A stretch of 64,000 nucleotides of DNA from Diaphorobacter ruginosibacter (GCF_014395975.1 NZ_CP060714.1:3782001-3846000), one strand, 5' to 3'. Shown: positions 52,541 through 63,006, counted from the stretch's first letter. Numbers and translations are program-made. Notes: generated from the sequence alone by a model not told the origin.

Positions 52541-53223
52541 GCGTTGTGTGCTTTCAAATGGACAAGCAGCTTGGCCGCAGCCGCTTGTTCGGCTGCGCGA
52601 CGCGAGCCGCCGCTGCCATGTTCGGTCAATCCCAGTTCAGGAATTTCGCAGACCACGTCGAAGGTCTGCTTGTGCGCTGCGCCAGCCGTGCTCACCACGT
52701 TGTATTGAGGGAGCCTCATCTTGCGCCCCTGCAGCAACTCCTGCAAGGCGGTCTTGGCGTCCTTGGCGGCAGCCTGCTTCTCGGGGCTCAGGTCCACCCC
52801 CTCGAAGAAGCGCTGGACCAGCGCCTGCGCGGGCTCGAATCCCCCGTCCAGGTAGACGGCACCGATCAGCGCCTCCACCGCATCGGCCAGGATGGAGGGG
52901 CGCAGCTTGCCGCCCGACTTGGACTCGCCCTCGCCCAGGCGCAGCACGTCGGACAGCTTCAGGCGCATGGCGATCCGGTGAAGGGAATCCTGCTTGACCA
53001 GATTCGCGCGCATGCGCGAGAGGTCGCCCTCGGGAAGGTCCCGCAGGCGGCGAAACAGCATGTCGGAGACCGCGAGGCTCAGCACCGAGTCACCCAGGAA
53101 TTCCAGGCGCTCGTTGTGGTCGGAGGAAAAACTGCGATGCGTGACGGCGCGCTGGAGCAGCGCGGAGTCCTTGAAGGCGTGCTGCAGACGGGTCTGCAGC
53201 GATTGAAGTTCAGGTGATAACAC
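52537..53223 (-). CDS. rnc: Ribonuclease III
   Basis: This 228-residue double-strand-specific endoribonuclease processes rRNA precursors. The signature NERLEFLGDSVLSLAVSDMLF near residues 30-50 carries the acidic catalytic cluster, and ADAVEALIGAVYLDGG the second set. A dsRNA-binding domain fills the C-terminal 70 residues and ends AEQAAAAKLLVHL. It starts with GTG that shares one base with the upstream DUF4845 stop (TAGTG), a tight coupling, and ends in the era start. The open frame extending to 53466 is rejected because the RNase III sequence begins at the GTG. Confidence 0.97.
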   Translation of the reverse strand: MLSPELQSLQTRLQHAFKDSALLQRAVTHRSFSSDHNERLEFLGDSVLSLAVSDMLFRRLRDLPEGDLSRMRANLVKQDSLHRIAMRLKLSDVLRLGEGESKSGGKLRPSILADAVEALIGAVYLDGGFEPAQALVQRFFEGVDLSPEKQAAAKDAKTALQELLQGRKMRLPQYNVVSTAGAAHKQTFDVVCEIPELGLTEHGSGGSRRAAEQAAAAKLLVHLKAHNA

Positions 53224-53597
53224 TACTTGGATGAGGAGGAACCGGCAAGCCGGTAGAGCAGGAACGCCGGTCCGTACAGCGGGATCTCGCGGGTGTACTC
53301 GTAGGAAACCACGATCTTCTCGTTCTGCTTGGTGACTTCCAGGTCCTTGCCCGAAATGGAGGTGATGTCGTCGATGGTTCCGGCACGGTCGAACGAAGCG
53401 CGCACATCCGGGACCGTCGTGCCCTCGTTGGCCGCCTTCTTCACCGCCTTGTCGATGGCCTGCCATTCCAGAAGAATGGGCAGCGACTTGGTGGCGACGT
53501 AGCCGATGCTCACGGCCACCAGCAGGATGAACACCAGGCCGATGAAGGAGATGCCGCGCTGGCGCGAGCGTGGAGCGGATGTGCGATGTGTTGCCAT
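53223..53597 (-). CDS. DUF4845 membrane protein between lepB and rnc
   Basis: This 124-residue protein has one hydrophobic helix near residues 15-37 (GISFIGLVFILLVAVSIGYVA) and a soluble, probably periplasmic remainder. It matches the DUF4845 family, which commonly sits between lepB and rnc in betaproteobacteria. The prepilin-like RQRGISFIGLV start recalls type IV pilin leaders but lacks the usual Glu5, so it is not called a pilin. The function is unknown. Confidence 0.85.
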   Translation of the reverse strand: MATHRTSAPRSRQRGISFIGLVFILLVAVSIGYVATKSLPILLEWQAIDKAVKKAANEGTTVPDVRASFDRAGTIDDITSISGKDLEVTKQNEKIVVSYEYTREIPLYGPAFLLYRLAGSSSSK

Positions 53598-53686
53598 GTT
53601 TTCCCTCAATCTCATGAAATGATGATTTACTGATTTCTGCACGTCAATCCCGTCGACGCGCTCACTTCACTCTCTTGTCGCCAGCT

Positions 53687-54655
53687 TCAGTTGAATGCTC
53701 CGATGCGCTTGAAATTGCCGAAGTTCATCCAGATGAAGAACGCGCGGCCGACAATGTTGCCCTCTGGGACAAAGCCCCAGTAGCGCGAATCCAGCGAATT
53801 GTCGCGATTGTCGCCCATCACGAAGAAATTGCCTTCGGGGACCGTGCAGGTCACGCCCTCGACGCTGTAGGTGCACTTGTCGCGGTACTGGAAGTTGCTG
53901 GCCCCCTGGATGAAGGCGGGAGCGTCATTGTTGTTCAGCACGTTATGGGTGTTGTCGCCGAACTTTTCCTTGAACTGCTTGAAGTAGCGCATCGCGTCTT
54001 CTTCGAAGAAATCGGTCATGGCGGTGGTCGGCACGGGCTGGCCGTTGACCGTGAGGCGCTTGTTCAGATACGCCACCTTGTCGCCAGGCACGCCGACGAT
54101 GCGCTTGATGTAGTCCACATTGGGCTGGGGCGGATAGCGGAACACGACCACATCGCCACGCTGAGGCGCCTTGCCCTGCGTGACACGGGTGTTGAGCACC
54201 GGCAGGCGCAGGCCGTAGGTGAACTTGTTCACGAGGATCAGGTCGCCAACCCACAGCGTCGGGTACATCGAGCCCGACGGAATCTTGAAGGGTTCGAACA
54301 GGAAGGAACGCAGCAGGAACACGACCAGGATCACCGGGAACAGTCCGGCAGTCCAGTCGAGCCACCATGGCTGCATCAGCAGTTTCTGGCGGGTTTCCTG
54401 CAGGTCGTCCGCGCCGTCGGGACGGATGCCCATGCGTTCGAGCTCCTCACGGCGCTGCGTGGTCGACGATGCGAATGCCTCCGCGGCCTTGCTGCGGCGG
54501 GGCAGGAAGTAAAAGCGCTCCGCAACCCAGTAGACGCCCGTCACGACGGTGGCGAGAAACAGCAGCAGCGCGAAATTGCCCTCGATGGCTCCCACATACC
54601 AGGCGCCGATGTAGCCCACAAAGGCTGCGAGGATCAGAGATGTCAAAACTTGCAT
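53687..54655 (-). CDS. lepB: Signal peptidase I
   Basis: This 322-residue membrane protease removes Sec and Tat signal peptides on the periplasmic side. Two N-terminal helices (about 5-45) and a third before the catalytic domain are present. The Ser129/Lys184 dyad lies in FKIPSGSMYPTLW and VDYIKRIVGVPGD, and GDNRDNSLDSRYWG is the C-terminal signature. It lies 34 nt downstream of lepA, the conserved lepA-lepB pairing. Confidence 0.97.
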   Translation of the reverse strand: MQVLTSLILAAFVGYIGAWYVGAIEGNFALLLFLATVVTGVYWVAERFYFLPRRSKAAEAFASSTTQRREELERMGIRPDGADDLQETRQKLLMQPWWLDWTAGLFPVILVVFLLRSFLFEPFKIPSGSMYPTLWVGDLILVNKFTYGLRLPVLNTRVTQGKAPQRGDVVVFRYPPQPNVDYIKRIVGVPGDKVAYLNKRLTVNGQPVPTTAMTDFFEEDAMRYFKQFKEKFGDNTHNVLNNNDAPAFIQGASNFQYRDKCTYSVEGVTCTVPEGNFFVMGDNRDNSLDSRYWGFVPEGNIVGRAFFIWMNFGNFKRIGAFN

Positions 54656-54689
54656 GGGCTGATGCCTTCTTCTTCCTGAATCTTTGTTC

Positions 54690-56501
<1,812 letters not shown>

Positions 56502-56542
56502 CGGAAAACGACAAGTGTTTGAATTGCAATGACGCAGACAAG

Positions 56543-56573
56543 AAAAAAGGGCGCGTCAAATAGCGACGCGCCC
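56543..56573 (-). terminator. Strong intrinsic terminator directly upstream of lepA
   Basis: On the minus strand GGGCGCGTC (56573-56565) pairs perfectly with GACGCGCCC (56557-56549) around a 7-nt loop, then six T residues. It sits 42 nt before the lepA ATG, inside the lepA leader if transcription begins upstream. No gene lies between it and the mucD terminator. Confidence 0.85.
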
Positions 56574-56689
56574 TAAACCAACAATCTTTGGCAACTGCGA
56601 TAGTTGGAGCTTCATTGTAGGCAAAAAGGCCTTCTCGGGAAGCCCATCCGACTGCAGTCGAGGGGCGTTGCCGCATTGCAACGGGATAT

Positions 56690-56709
56690 TTATTCACAGG
56701 TTATCAACA
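56690..56709 (+). promoter_or_regulatory. Paired DnaA-box-like sites
   Basis: TTATTCACA (56690-56698) fits the TTATNCACA DnaA box, and TTATCAACA (56701-56709) differs by one base. They are in the same orientation two bases apart and lie at the edge of the AT-rich part of the spacer. Binding is inferred from sequence only. Confidence 0.4.
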
Positions 56710-56932
56710 ATTTTAACACATCCACGATGAACAACTTGTGCGTGATCTGTGGACTGCTTGTGTATCGATTCGACTCATCCCACATGATGGGGGATTCGAG
56801 TCTATTTATACTCATATTGGTTGTTGGACGCCCGCTATTCTATAGAAATTAGCAGATAGAAAGAATTTTGGGGTCGTAGCAGAAACCGCAAAATTTCTGC
56901 TTCCGGGTTGACTGAGCAGCTCCGGAGACAGC

Positions 56933-56964
56933 AAAAAGCCCCACTTCCGCGTCGGTGGTGAGGC
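56933..56964 (-). terminator. Terminator of the rpoE-mucD unit
   Basis: On the minus strand GCCTCAC (56964-56958) pairs with GTGGGGC (56944-56938) with one G-T pair, and TTTTT follows. It lies about 45 nt after the mucD stop codon. Confidence 0.65.
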
Positions 56965-57009
56965 CATTTCCGCCGCCGCCCGGAGTACCGGGCAGACCCA
57001 GAGCCACCT

Positions 57010-58497
57010 TCAGCGAGCCGGGCGAATCAGCGCATATTGCGCCCAATCCCCACGGCGGTAGAGCACGTTGATGGGCTTGCTCTTGTCGACCTTCGAGAGA
57101 GCCGCCTCGAACTCCTTCACGTTGTGGATCTCGACATTGGCGACGCTCATGATGACGTCGCCCTCGCGCAGGCCCGCACGGGCCGCCGCCTCGGCCACCT
57201 CGGTCACGCGCACACCGCTCTTGACCTTCAGCTCCTTGCGTTGGGCGTCCGTCAGGTCGGCCACCACCAACCCCAGTTGCTCCGCAGCCACCGAAGACGA
57301 TTTCGGCTTGGCATTGCCCGAGCCACCCTTCGCAGCCGCAGCCTTCTCGTCGGGCTCGACCTCGGCGATCGTGATCGGCAGGTCGCGCGAAGCACCACGG
57401 CGGAACACGGTCACGGTGGACTTGGTGCCTGGCTTGGTGTTGCCCACGAGCCGCGGCAGATCCACCGTCTTCTCGACGGCCTTGCCGTCGAACTTGGTGA
57501 TCACGTCACCCGCCTCGACGCCGGCCTTCTCGGCGGGCGAGCCCACCTCGACGCCGCGCACCAGCGCACCCTGCGGCTTGGCCATGCCCAGCGATTCGGC
57601 CACGTCCTTGGAGACCTGCTCGATCTGCACGCCGATGCGGCCACGGCTCACGCGACCCGAGGCACGCAGCTGATCGCTCACACGGATCGCCTCGTCGATC
57701 GGGATGGCGAACGAGATGCCCATGAAGCCGCCGGAGCGCGAATAGATCTGGCTGTTGATACCGACCACCTCGCCACGCATGTTGATCAGCGGGCCGCCCG
57801 AGTTACCGGGATTCACCGCCACGTCGGTCTGGATCAGTGGCAGAAAGTCACCCGTGTCCCGCTGCTTGGCGCTCACGATGCCCGCGGTCACCGTGTTATC
57901 GAGTCCGAATGGCGAGCCGATCGCGATCACCCACTCACCCACCTTGAGGCGATTCACGTCGCCAACCTTCACGGCCGGCAAGCCCGTCGCATCGATCTTC
58001 ACCACGGCCACGTCCGATCGCTTGTCCGACCCCACGATCTTCGCCTTGAACTCGCGCTTGTCGGTCAGCGTGACGATCACCTCGTCGGCACCCTCCACCA
58101 CGTGGGCGTTGGTCATCACATAGCCATCGGAACTCAGGATGAAGCCCGAGCCCACGCCACGCGGCTGCTCTTCCTGCTGCTGGGGCTGCGAGCGGCGTGG
58201 CGATTGCTGGCGCGGCACGTTCGGCACGGGGATGCCGAAGCGCTTGAAGAACTCCAGCATGTCCTCATCCATGCCCGTCGGCGATTCACCGGGCGTCACG
58301 CGCTCGGTGGTGCGGATGTTCACGACGGCAGGCCCGACCTGGTCGACCAGGTCGGTGAAGTCAGGCAGGCCGCGTGCGACGGCCGCAGGCTGTGCATGAA
58401 CCGGCTGAACGGCGCCCATGGAAGCGCCCAGCGCAACCGCCGTGATGACGGCCATCGCGCAGCCATGCAAAGTTTTCGGAGGAGTCCTCAGCATCAA
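57010..58497 (-). CDS. mucD: Periplasmic serine endoprotease, DegP/MucD family
   Basis: This 495-residue protease/chaperone degrades misfolded envelope proteins. A signal peptide (about 1-35, cleavage after PVHA) precedes a trypsin-like domain with the full triad His132 (MTNAHVVEG), Asp162 (RSDVAVVKID) and Ser233 (NPGNSGGPL). Two PDZ domains follow (about 290-390 and 405-495). A Gln/Pro-rich loop at about 97-112 matches the family's LA loop. It follows rseB by 115 nt in the envelope-stress module, as in Pseudomonas mucABCD. An adjacent ATG at 58494 could equally be the start. Confidence 0.96.
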   Translation of the reverse strand: MMLRTPPKTLHGCAMAVITAVALGASMGAVQPVHAQPAAVARGLPDFTDLVDQVGPAVVNIRTTERVTPGESPTGMDEDMLEFFKRFGIPVPNVPRQQSPRRSQPQQQEEQPRGVGSGFILSSDGYVMTNAHVVEGADEVIVTLTDKREFKAKIVGSDKRSDVAVVKIDATGLPAVKVGDVNRLKVGEWVIAIGSPFGLDNTVTAGIVSAKQRDTGDFLPLIQTDVAVNPGNSGGPLINMRGEVVGINSQIYSRSGGFMGISFAIPIDEAIRVSDQLRASGRVSRGRIGVQIEQVSKDVAESLGMAKPQGALVRGVEVGSPAEKAGVEAGDVITKFDGKAVEKTVDLPRLVGNTKPGTKSTVTVFRRGASRDLPITIAEVEPDEKAAAAKGGSGNAKPKSSSVAAEQLGLVVADLTDAQRKELKVKSGVRVTEVAEAAARAGLREGDVIMSVANVEIHNVKEFEAALSKVDKSKPINVLYRRGDWAQYALIRPAR

Positions 58498-58612
58498 TAC
58501 CTCTCAAGGAATTCTGTACGTTAGCAAATGGATTGCTCTCATCTGTGAAGGACAAATGCGCCATTTGGTTCCCGACGAGGCCGCAGATTCAGGCTGCGCT
58601 CGCGGGATCACA

Positions 58613-59653
58613 TCAGCCCGATGTCTGCTTTATAGCCGATGCGAAGCGCTGGAGCGTTGCGAGCGGAACTTCACCCACCATGGTGACCCAGCTGTCGCCG
58701 GCAACGCGTGCGGACAGGGTGTGGGTCGCGCCGACGCGCAACTCCTGCCCTTCGAAGGCATGCCGGTCTTCCCTGTACGGCTCAAGGAACACCGAGATCG
58801 TGGCCAGCCCGTCGGAATAGACGCATTGCACCTGCGCCGATCGCAACGGCTGCAGGTGCAGCTTCTGTCTCTGCGAGCAATTGAGCAGCACGAAGCCCTC
58901 CACAGGCACCGGCAACTGCCAGCCATGGGCCTCAAGCGTGGTGGGGAAACGGGGCTGGTGCACCACGCGGTATCCGACGACGTCGTTCATCATGGATCGG
59001 ATCTGCGTGCCGCTCATGGGAGTGCTCGGCTCCAGATCCATGAAAGCCGCCTGTTCGAGCAGCTTGCCGCCAGGAGTGAGCGTCTGCCACTTCAACACCA
59101 GGCCGCTCTGCCGGTCCAGCCAGATGCGGTAGCCAAAGCGATAAGCATCGCGCGAGCGCAGCTGCAGGAGATCGGCCTCCCTGCCTGCCACGCGTTCGCC
59201 GCCGACCATATCCACCGCATAGCCCTTCGCGAGCGATGCGGCATCTATGCCCTTGGCACGGGGGAATCTGCGCGGCATCTCGCGCGTGTCTATCCGCACC
59301 ACGCGGTCGTCCGGCATGAACGTGCGGACGTCGGCATTCTGGCGATAGACAATGCGCGGCGTGCCGCTCAGGGCCTCCACGCGTTCGATCTGCTGCTCCT
59401 TGTCGCACACGTGCCAGACACGCGAACTGCTCATCACCCCTGACGACGACGTCACGACGAAGGTGCCGCTGTAGGTCGAAAAATCGGTGGCCTTGCGCAT
59501 GCGCTCAAGCCAGCCGTGCACATCAAGGGCGGCGGCTTCGGAACGGGCGATCGGATGGGTGCCGCAATTCGCGGCAGCCACCCAGGGCGCCAACCCCATC
59601 GAGACGGCGACGACCCATGCCCTGCCGGCCCCCATCATGGAGGCCGAGTACAT
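58613..59653 (-). CDS. rseB: Sigma-E regulatory protein RseB/MucB
   Basis: This 346-residue periplasmic protein shields RseA from proteolysis and senses mislocalised lipoproteins or LPS. A signal peptide (about 1-28, ending PWVAA) precedes the MucB/RseB N-terminal lipid-sensing domain (LDVHGWLERMRKATDFSTYSGTFVV) and a C-terminal RseA-binding domain. The start is uncertain: ATG codons occur at 59653 and 59638, neither with a clear ribosome-binding site. It lies 37 nt after rseA and before mucD. Confidence 0.9.
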   Translation of the reverse strand: MYSASMMGAGRAWVVAVSMGLAPWVAAANCGTHPIARSEAAALDVHGWLERMRKATDFSTYSGTFVVTSSSGVMSSSRVWHVCDKEQQIERVEALSGTPRIVYRQNADVRTFMPDDRVVRIDTREMPRRFPRAKGIDAASLAKGYAVDMVGGERVAGREADLLQLRSRDAYRFGYRIWLDRQSGLVLKWQTLTPGGKLLEQAAFMDLEPSTPMSGTQIRSMMNDVVGYRVVHQPRFPTTLEAHGWQLPVPVEGFVLLNCSQRQKLHLQPLRSAQVQCVYSDGLATISVFLEPYREDRHAFEGQELRVGATHTLSARVAGDSWVTMVGEVPLATLQRFASAIKQTSG

Positions 59654-59690
59654 CCCGCCGCGGGAACGACAACGCACCGTATTCGTCAAT

Positions 59691-60416
59691 TCAGCGTGCC
59701 GGGGCTTCGAACGTGGCATTGCGCAGGAAGCCTGCAGGCATCTGCAGCGCAGAAGTGGTGCCGTATTGCTTGTGCGCCGCCAGCAGTTCATCAAGGCGCG
59801 GATCGCGGATCATCACGCCCTGGCGCTGAGGTTCGCCCGGCGACATCTGCAGGGGGAAGCTGACCGCCACCACATTCTGTCCACCTCCCGGAGTAGAGGC
59901 GATCGGCACCGCTGCCAGCTGCATGCCGGACTCCAGTGCCGGCCGGGTCAGGCCCGTATAGGCATTCCAGCCGATCGTGGCGACTGCCGCGAGCGATGCG
60001 AAACCCGCCACCATCTTCCAGCGGAACACGTCATGGTTGGCCGCATCAGCCTGCGGCAGCGTGATCGGGGCCGCAGCGCCGCCCGCAGCAGCCACGCGGA
60101 TGTCGGAAGGCTGCGCCTGCGGCACGATGATCTGTTCGATCTCGCCATGCGCCAGGCCTCGCGGCTGGGCCTCTTCGGCCAGCTGGGCTCGAAGTCGCGA
60201 CACCAGGTCGCAGCTCAACGGCCGCGCCAGTTCCGTCGAACGCAGCACATCCCCGATGAGGTGGTATTCATGCCACGCAGCACGCCCCTCGCCGGAATCA
60301 GCAAACGCAACAGCCTGAGCACACTGCGCGCTCACGAGCTCGCCGTCGGCCATTGCCGACAACTGCTCACGCATCACAACATCGCCATTCATGGTGTCAC
60401 CTGCAACCTGCTTCAT
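59691..60416 (-). CDS. rseA: Anti-sigma-E factor RseA/MucA
   Basis: This 241-residue inner-membrane protein sequesters RpoE. The cytoplasmic N-terminal domain REQLSAMADGELVSAQCAQA (about 16-35) and WHEYHLIGDVLRS are the MucA/RseA sigma-binding motifs. One transmembrane helix lies near 132-152 (WKMVAGFASLAAVATIGW), and a periplasmic tail carries the site for RseB binding and regulated cleavage. It lies 15 nt after rpoE. Internal Met codons at residues 9 and 15 are alternative starts. Confidence 0.92.
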   Translation of the reverse strand: MKQVAGDTMNGDVVMREQLSAMADGELVSAQCAQAVAFADSGEGRAAWHEYHLIGDVLRSTELARPLSCDLVSRLRAQLAEEAQPRGLAHGEIEQIIVPQAQPSDIRVAAAGGAAAPITLPQADAANHDVFRWKMVAGFASLAAVATIGWNAYTGLTRPALESGMQLAAVPIASTPGGGQNVVAVSFPLQMSPGEPQRQGVMIRDPRLDELLAAHKQYGTTSALQMPAGFLRNATFEAPAR

Positions 60417-60431
60417 AAATCTGATCCTGCC

Positions 60432-61064
60432 TCACCAACGCTTGCCCGTCTGCTTCTCGAGCAGGGGGCGCACCTTTGCCGAAATGGCCTCGCGCGCCCG
60501 GAAAATCCGCGAGCGCACCGTGCCGATCGGACAATTCATGGCTTCGGCAATTTCCTCGTAACTCAGTCCCTCGATCTCCCGCAGGGTGACCGCCTGGCGC
60601 AAATCCTCAGGCAGGGCCTCCATCGCGGAATTCACCGCCGCTGCAATCTCCTGGGCAGCCAGTACGGTTTCGGGGGTCTCGTCCGTTGTTAGTTCAAAAG
60701 GACTGCCAGAAGTTTCATCATCTTCATCATTTGCACGCAAAGCCGTTTCCGTGATAAGCGGATTGCGCTTCAGGTCGACGAGCGCCTTCTTGGCCGTGTT
60801 GACCGCAATGCGGTACAGCCAAGTGTAGAACTGCGCATCGCCACGGAACTGGTGCAGTGCACGATAGGCGCGCAGGAAGGTTTCCTGCGCGATGTCGGGA
60901 ATCAGGTCGGTGTCACGGACCATGCGGCCGATCAGGCGCTCGATGCGCCGCTGATACTTGACCACCAACAGTTCGAAGGCGCGCTGGTCCCCTGCGAGCG
61001 TACGCTCCACCAGCTGCATGTCGCTGTTGGGCGCCGTGGCCGGCTCGGTGTTGGAAGAGGTCAT
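60432..61064 (-). CDS. rpoE: RNA polymerase sigma-E factor (RpoE/AlgU)
   Basis: This 210-residue ECF sigma factor drives the envelope-stress regulon. Region 2 holds FELLVVKYQRRIERLIGRMV and DLIPDIAQETFLRAYRALHQFRG (about 34-78), and region 4 has LREIEGLSYEEIAEAMNCPIGTVRSRIFRAREAI near 165-198. It heads rpoE-rseA-rseB-mucD. No rseC/mucC gene lies between rseB and mucD. No clear sigma-E-type promoter was found just upstream, so read-through from fabF or an internal promoter may supply it. Confidence 0.97.
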   Translation of the reverse strand: MTSSNTEPATAPNSDMQLVERTLAGDQRAFELLVVKYQRRIERLIGRMVRDTDLIPDIAQETFLRAYRALHQFRGDAQFYTWLYRIAVNTAKKALVDLKRNPLITETALRANDEDDETSGSPFELTTDETPETVLAAQEIAAAVNSAMEALPEDLRQAVTLREIEGLSYEEIAEAMNCPIGTVRSRIFRAREAISAKVRPLLEKQTGKRW

Positions 61065-61106
61065 GTTAATTCGGCACCTCGCCGTTGCCGGCGTCTTCTT
61101 CTTGTA

Positions 61107-61607
61107 TCAATGGGCTGAACCACCGGAGAGCAGTGGATCAGCATGGGCGCGGCAATACACCGCACGGCGCAAATCGGCCCAGGATGACGGATCGGCCTTT
61201 TCCTCGAGCAGGCACCAGAGCACCCGTGGCGACCCCAGCACCCGCGCCCGCACCAGCAGGACCGACTGGAAATCCATGAGGATCTCGACATCGGCGCACA
61301 AAGCATGCTCCTGCGCCACCGTCTGAAGTTCCCACTGGATGCCATCCCAGCACAGAACAGCCACGGGATTGCGCCACCACCAGTGCAGCGCACCGCAAGT
61401 CACCACCACCCAGAGCGCCAACGCCAGGCTGGCCGGCCCAACCGGACGAGGTGCCGGCATCCCCGTCGCCAGCCACATACCCAGCAGCAGCAACGCACAT
61501 GCGGACAATGCGGTAATCCACCAGAGTGCCATGCGCGAGCGCCGTGCGGGATACCGCACCGCAGGAGCGTGCAGGTGGTGCCGGAAGATGCGGTCAGCGG
61601 CGGTCAT
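61107..61607 (-). CDS. YgfX/CptA-like small membrane protein
   Basis: This 166-residue protein has two N-terminal transmembrane helices (about 26-48 and 56-74, separated by a Pro-rich turn) and a soluble C-terminal half. The half runs GIQWELQ, then VEILMDFQSVLLVRAR and ends SWADLRRAVYCRA. Topology, the W-x-L strand and the terminal WxxLRRxV motif recall YgfX/CptA proteins, which in E. coli pair with SdhE/YgfY. No sdhE-like gene is adjacent here. It lies between fabF and rpoE; the link to YgfX is by resemblance only. Confidence 0.55.
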   Translation of the reverse strand: MTAADRIFRHHLHAPAVRYPARRSRMALWWITALSACALLLLGMWLATGMPAPRPVGPASLALALWVVVTCGALHWWWRNPVAVLCWDGIQWELQTVAQEHALCADVEILMDFQSVLLVRARVLGSPRVLWCLLEEKADPSSWADLRRAVYCRAHADPLLSGGSAH

Positions 61608-61734
61608 GCCGCAGCCGTGCTCCCAGGCGCACGAACAAGGACATGACGCGGCCCGAAAGCCTCTCCTTCACAGGAGGGGGCAATCGAAGGGGGAACGAAC
61701 GGCAACGACATGCGACCAGTCCCCCTGCGTCGCA

Positions 61735-62982
61735 TCAGGCGGCGCGCTTGAAGACCAGGGTGCCGTTGGTGCCGCCGAAGCCGAAGTTGTTCTTCACGGC
61801 GACTTCGAGCTTCGCGTCTCGCGCGACATTGGCGCAATAGTCCAGATCGCACTCGGGATCCTGCTCGAAGATGTTGATCGTCGGAGGAATCTTCTGATCG
61901 CGCAACGCAAGCACCGTGAACACGCTCTCGATGCCTCCCGCGCCACCCAGCAGGTGACCGGTCATGGATTTGGTGGAGCTCACCACCATCTTCCTGGCAT
62001 GGTCGCCCATGGCCGCCTTGATGGCATTGGTTTCGTTCAGGTCGCCCAGCGGCGTGGACGTGCCGTGCGCGTTCAGGTAGTCCACCTGATCCGCATTCAC
62101 GCCCGCATTGCGCAACGCGTTGAGCATCGCGCGGCGCGGGCCGTCCATGTTGGGAGCGGTCATGTGACCGGCATCGGCGCTCATGCCATATCCCGCCAGC
62201 TCGGCGTAGATCTTGGCACCGCGCGCCTTGGCGTGTTCGTACTCTTCGAGCACCATCACGCCGGCACCTTCACCCAGGACAAAGCCATCACGGTCTTTGT
62301 CCCAGGGGCGCGACGCCGTCTTGGGGTCGTCATTGCGGGTGGACAGTGCGCGCATGGCGGCAAAGCCACCCACGCCCAGCGGAGACACCGTGGACTCCGT
62401 ACCACCAGCGACCACCACATCGGCATCGCCATATTCAATCATGCGCCCTGCTTCGCCGATGCAGTGCAGCCCCGTTGTGCAGGCAGTCACCACCGACAGA
62501 TTCGGGCCCTTGAAGCCGAATCGCATGGACACATGGCCCGCCACCATGTTGATGATGGAGGCAGGAACGAAGAACGGCGTGATGCGGCGCGGGCCGCGGG
62601 CCGCCAGTTCTGCGTGGGTATTCTCGATCAGCGGAAGTCCACCGATGCCCGAGCCGATCACGCAACCGATGCGTGTGGCCAGGTCTTCCGACAGGGCTTC
62701 GCCAATCGGCAGCCCTGCATCGATGACGGCTTGCTCCGCAGCCGCAATGCCGAAGTGGATGAACGTGTCCATGGAGCGCGCATCCTTGGCGCTCATGTAC
62801 TTCTCCACATCAAACCCCTTGACCTCACCCGCAATCTTGCAGGAGAAGTTCGACGCGTCGAACTTGGTGATGAGATCAATGCCGGATTGGCCGGCCAGGA
62901 TATTGGCCCAGGCCTCGCTCACCGTGTTTCCAACGGGAGTGATGCAGCCCAGACCGGTCACGACAACGCGACGACGGCTCAT
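61735..62982 (-). CDS. fabF: Beta-ketoacyl-ACP synthase II
   Basis: This 415-residue condensing enzyme elongates acyl-ACP in fatty-acid synthesis. The catalytic Cys168 is in VVTACTTGLHC, and the two His residues lie in LNAHGTSTPLGD and TKSMTGHLLGGAGG. Start MSRRRVVVTGLGCITPVGN is typical. It follows acpP by 36 nt, with a palindrome at the acpP stop between them, and belongs to fabG-acpP-fabF. Confidence 0.98.
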   Translation of the reverse strand: MSRRRVVVTGLGCITPVGNTVSEAWANILAGQSGIDLITKFDASNFSCKIAGEVKGFDVEKYMSAKDARSMDTFIHFGIAAAEQAVIDAGLPIGEALSEDLATRIGCVIGSGIGGLPLIENTHAELAARGPRRITPFFVPASIINMVAGHVSMRFGFKGPNLSVVTACTTGLHCIGEAGRMIEYGDADVVVAGGTESTVSPLGVGGFAAMRALSTRNDDPKTASRPWDKDRDGFVLGEGAGVMVLEEYEHAKARGAKIYAELAGYGMSADAGHMTAPNMDGPRRAMLNALRNAGVNADQVDYLNAHGTSTPLGDLNETNAIKAAMGDHARKMVVSSTKSMTGHLLGGAGGIESVFTVLALRDQKIPPTINIFEQDPECDLDYCANVARDAKLEVAVKNNFGFGGTNGTLVFKRAA

Positions 62983-63006
62983 GCGTTCAAACTTTCTGCT
63001 GATCTA

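Larger units (their letters stand above)
56502..57009. other. Gene-free, structured spacer between mucD and lepA
   Basis: These 508 bases hold no supported protein gene. They contain, in minus-strand order, the mucD terminator, two hairpins (GCAGAAA/TTTCTGC at 56879-56900; GACTC/GAGTC with ATCCC/GGGAT inside at 56771-56801), a DnaA-box-like pair and a second strong terminator just before lepA. The middle (about 56685-56875) is clearly AT-richer than the rest of the window. A small RNA or long lepA leader is possible. Confidence 0.55.

Noticed and set aside
57037..58524. 495-codon open frame antisense to mucD
   Set aside because: It mirrors mucD almost exactly; the mucD protein has a full catalytic triad and signal peptide.
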